Positions 13,773 to 13,812 of a DNA stretch of 13,812 bases are shown here, one piece after another. The position numbers and the translations under genes were made by a program. Below the pieces are notes generated by a model. That model was not told where the DNA came from. It saw nothing but the letters and a program-made list of their open reading frames with translations, and did no database searches. The stretch comes from Alphaproteobacteria bacterium UBA2784 (lineage in GTDB: Bacteria > Pseudomonadota > Alphaproteobacteria > Micropepsales > Micropepsaceae). Positions within the stretch are counted from its first letter, which is position 1. Every line of letters starts with the position of its first letter. The stretch covers positions 30,809 through 44,620 of the forward strand of contig DEIC01000118.1 in NCBI GenBank assembly GCA_002352285.1. The letters are read 5' to 3'.

Positions 13773-13812
13773 TCAACAAAATCAACATGATGCCCTTCCT
13801 GAGAGATGGGTA
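13742..13812 (-). CDS. Possible C-terminus of a gene entering from the right edge
   Basis: A minus-strand frame open from the window edge encodes 22 residues (PISQEGHHVDFVDITFVAPD and two more) and stops with TAG at 13742. It reads like a real protein end but is too short to identify. If real, the upstream gene ends 84 bases before the ATPase start. Alternatively, one inserted or lost base would join it to the frame that ends at 13641. Confidence 0.3.
   Translation of the reverse strand, partial: PISQEGHHVDFVDITFVAPDRM

Noticed and set aside
13681..13806. Inverted repeat TCTCTCAG (13681-13688) / CTGAGAGA (13799-13806)
   Set aside because: Eight base pairs 110 bases apart is not rare enough, and the right arm is at the window edge, so no element boundary can be judged.

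Overview
The window is GC-rich, densely coded chromosomal DNA from a proteobacterium, most likely an alphaproteobacterium. This is inferred from codon use, short gene gaps, and a membrane-bound nitrate reductase operon with a trailing cytoplasmic parvulin, an arrangement I associate with alphaproteobacterial denitrifiers. I cannot name a genus. No rRNA, tRNA, CRISPR array, IS element or origin was seen, and no stretch over 300 bases lacks a gene.

Region 1 (1-3988, + strand) is the 3' part of a nar operon: the end of narJ, complete narI, a parvulin-type prolyl isomerase, a small His/Cys-containing unknown, a hemerythrin-like protein, a beta-class carbonic anhydrase and a DUF2478 protein. Gaps are 10, 5 and 7 bases, followed by overlaps of 8, 4 and 14 bases, so the set is probably one translationally coupled message. 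NarJ and NarI serve assembly and quinol oxidation of the nitrate reductase. The isomerase may help folding, and DUF2478 genes are known from molybdate-transport neighbourhoods, which suits a molybdoenzyme operon. The roles of the hemerythrin and carbonic anhydrase here are inferred.

Region 2 (4061-8227) holds proteins that are mostly exported or in the membrane. Two adjacent secreted proteins look like diverged tandem paralogues, with Cys at the same places. A TPR protein (- strand) is convergent with them. Next come a small four-helix membrane protein (- strand) and, divergently, a secreted protein with two LCCL domains and an unrecognised C-terminal domain.

Region 3 (8248-11226, - strand) is a run of small-molecule genes: a two-Rossmann flavoprotein, a Tat-exported glyoxalase-fold (VOC) protein, a PhnB-like VOC protein and a SnoaL-like protein.

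Region 4 (11246-13812, - strand) is defence-like. A MntA-HepT toxin-antitoxin pair has its motifs intact (GS-x10-DxD in the nucleotidyltransferase, R-x4-H-x-Y in HepT). It lies downstream of a 538-residue ABC-type ATPase fused to a DUF4435 (TOPRIM-like) region. The last 155 bases, upstream of the ATPase, contain what looks like the end of another gene that is either truncated by the window or frameshifted. This region is the best candidate for an under-described system.
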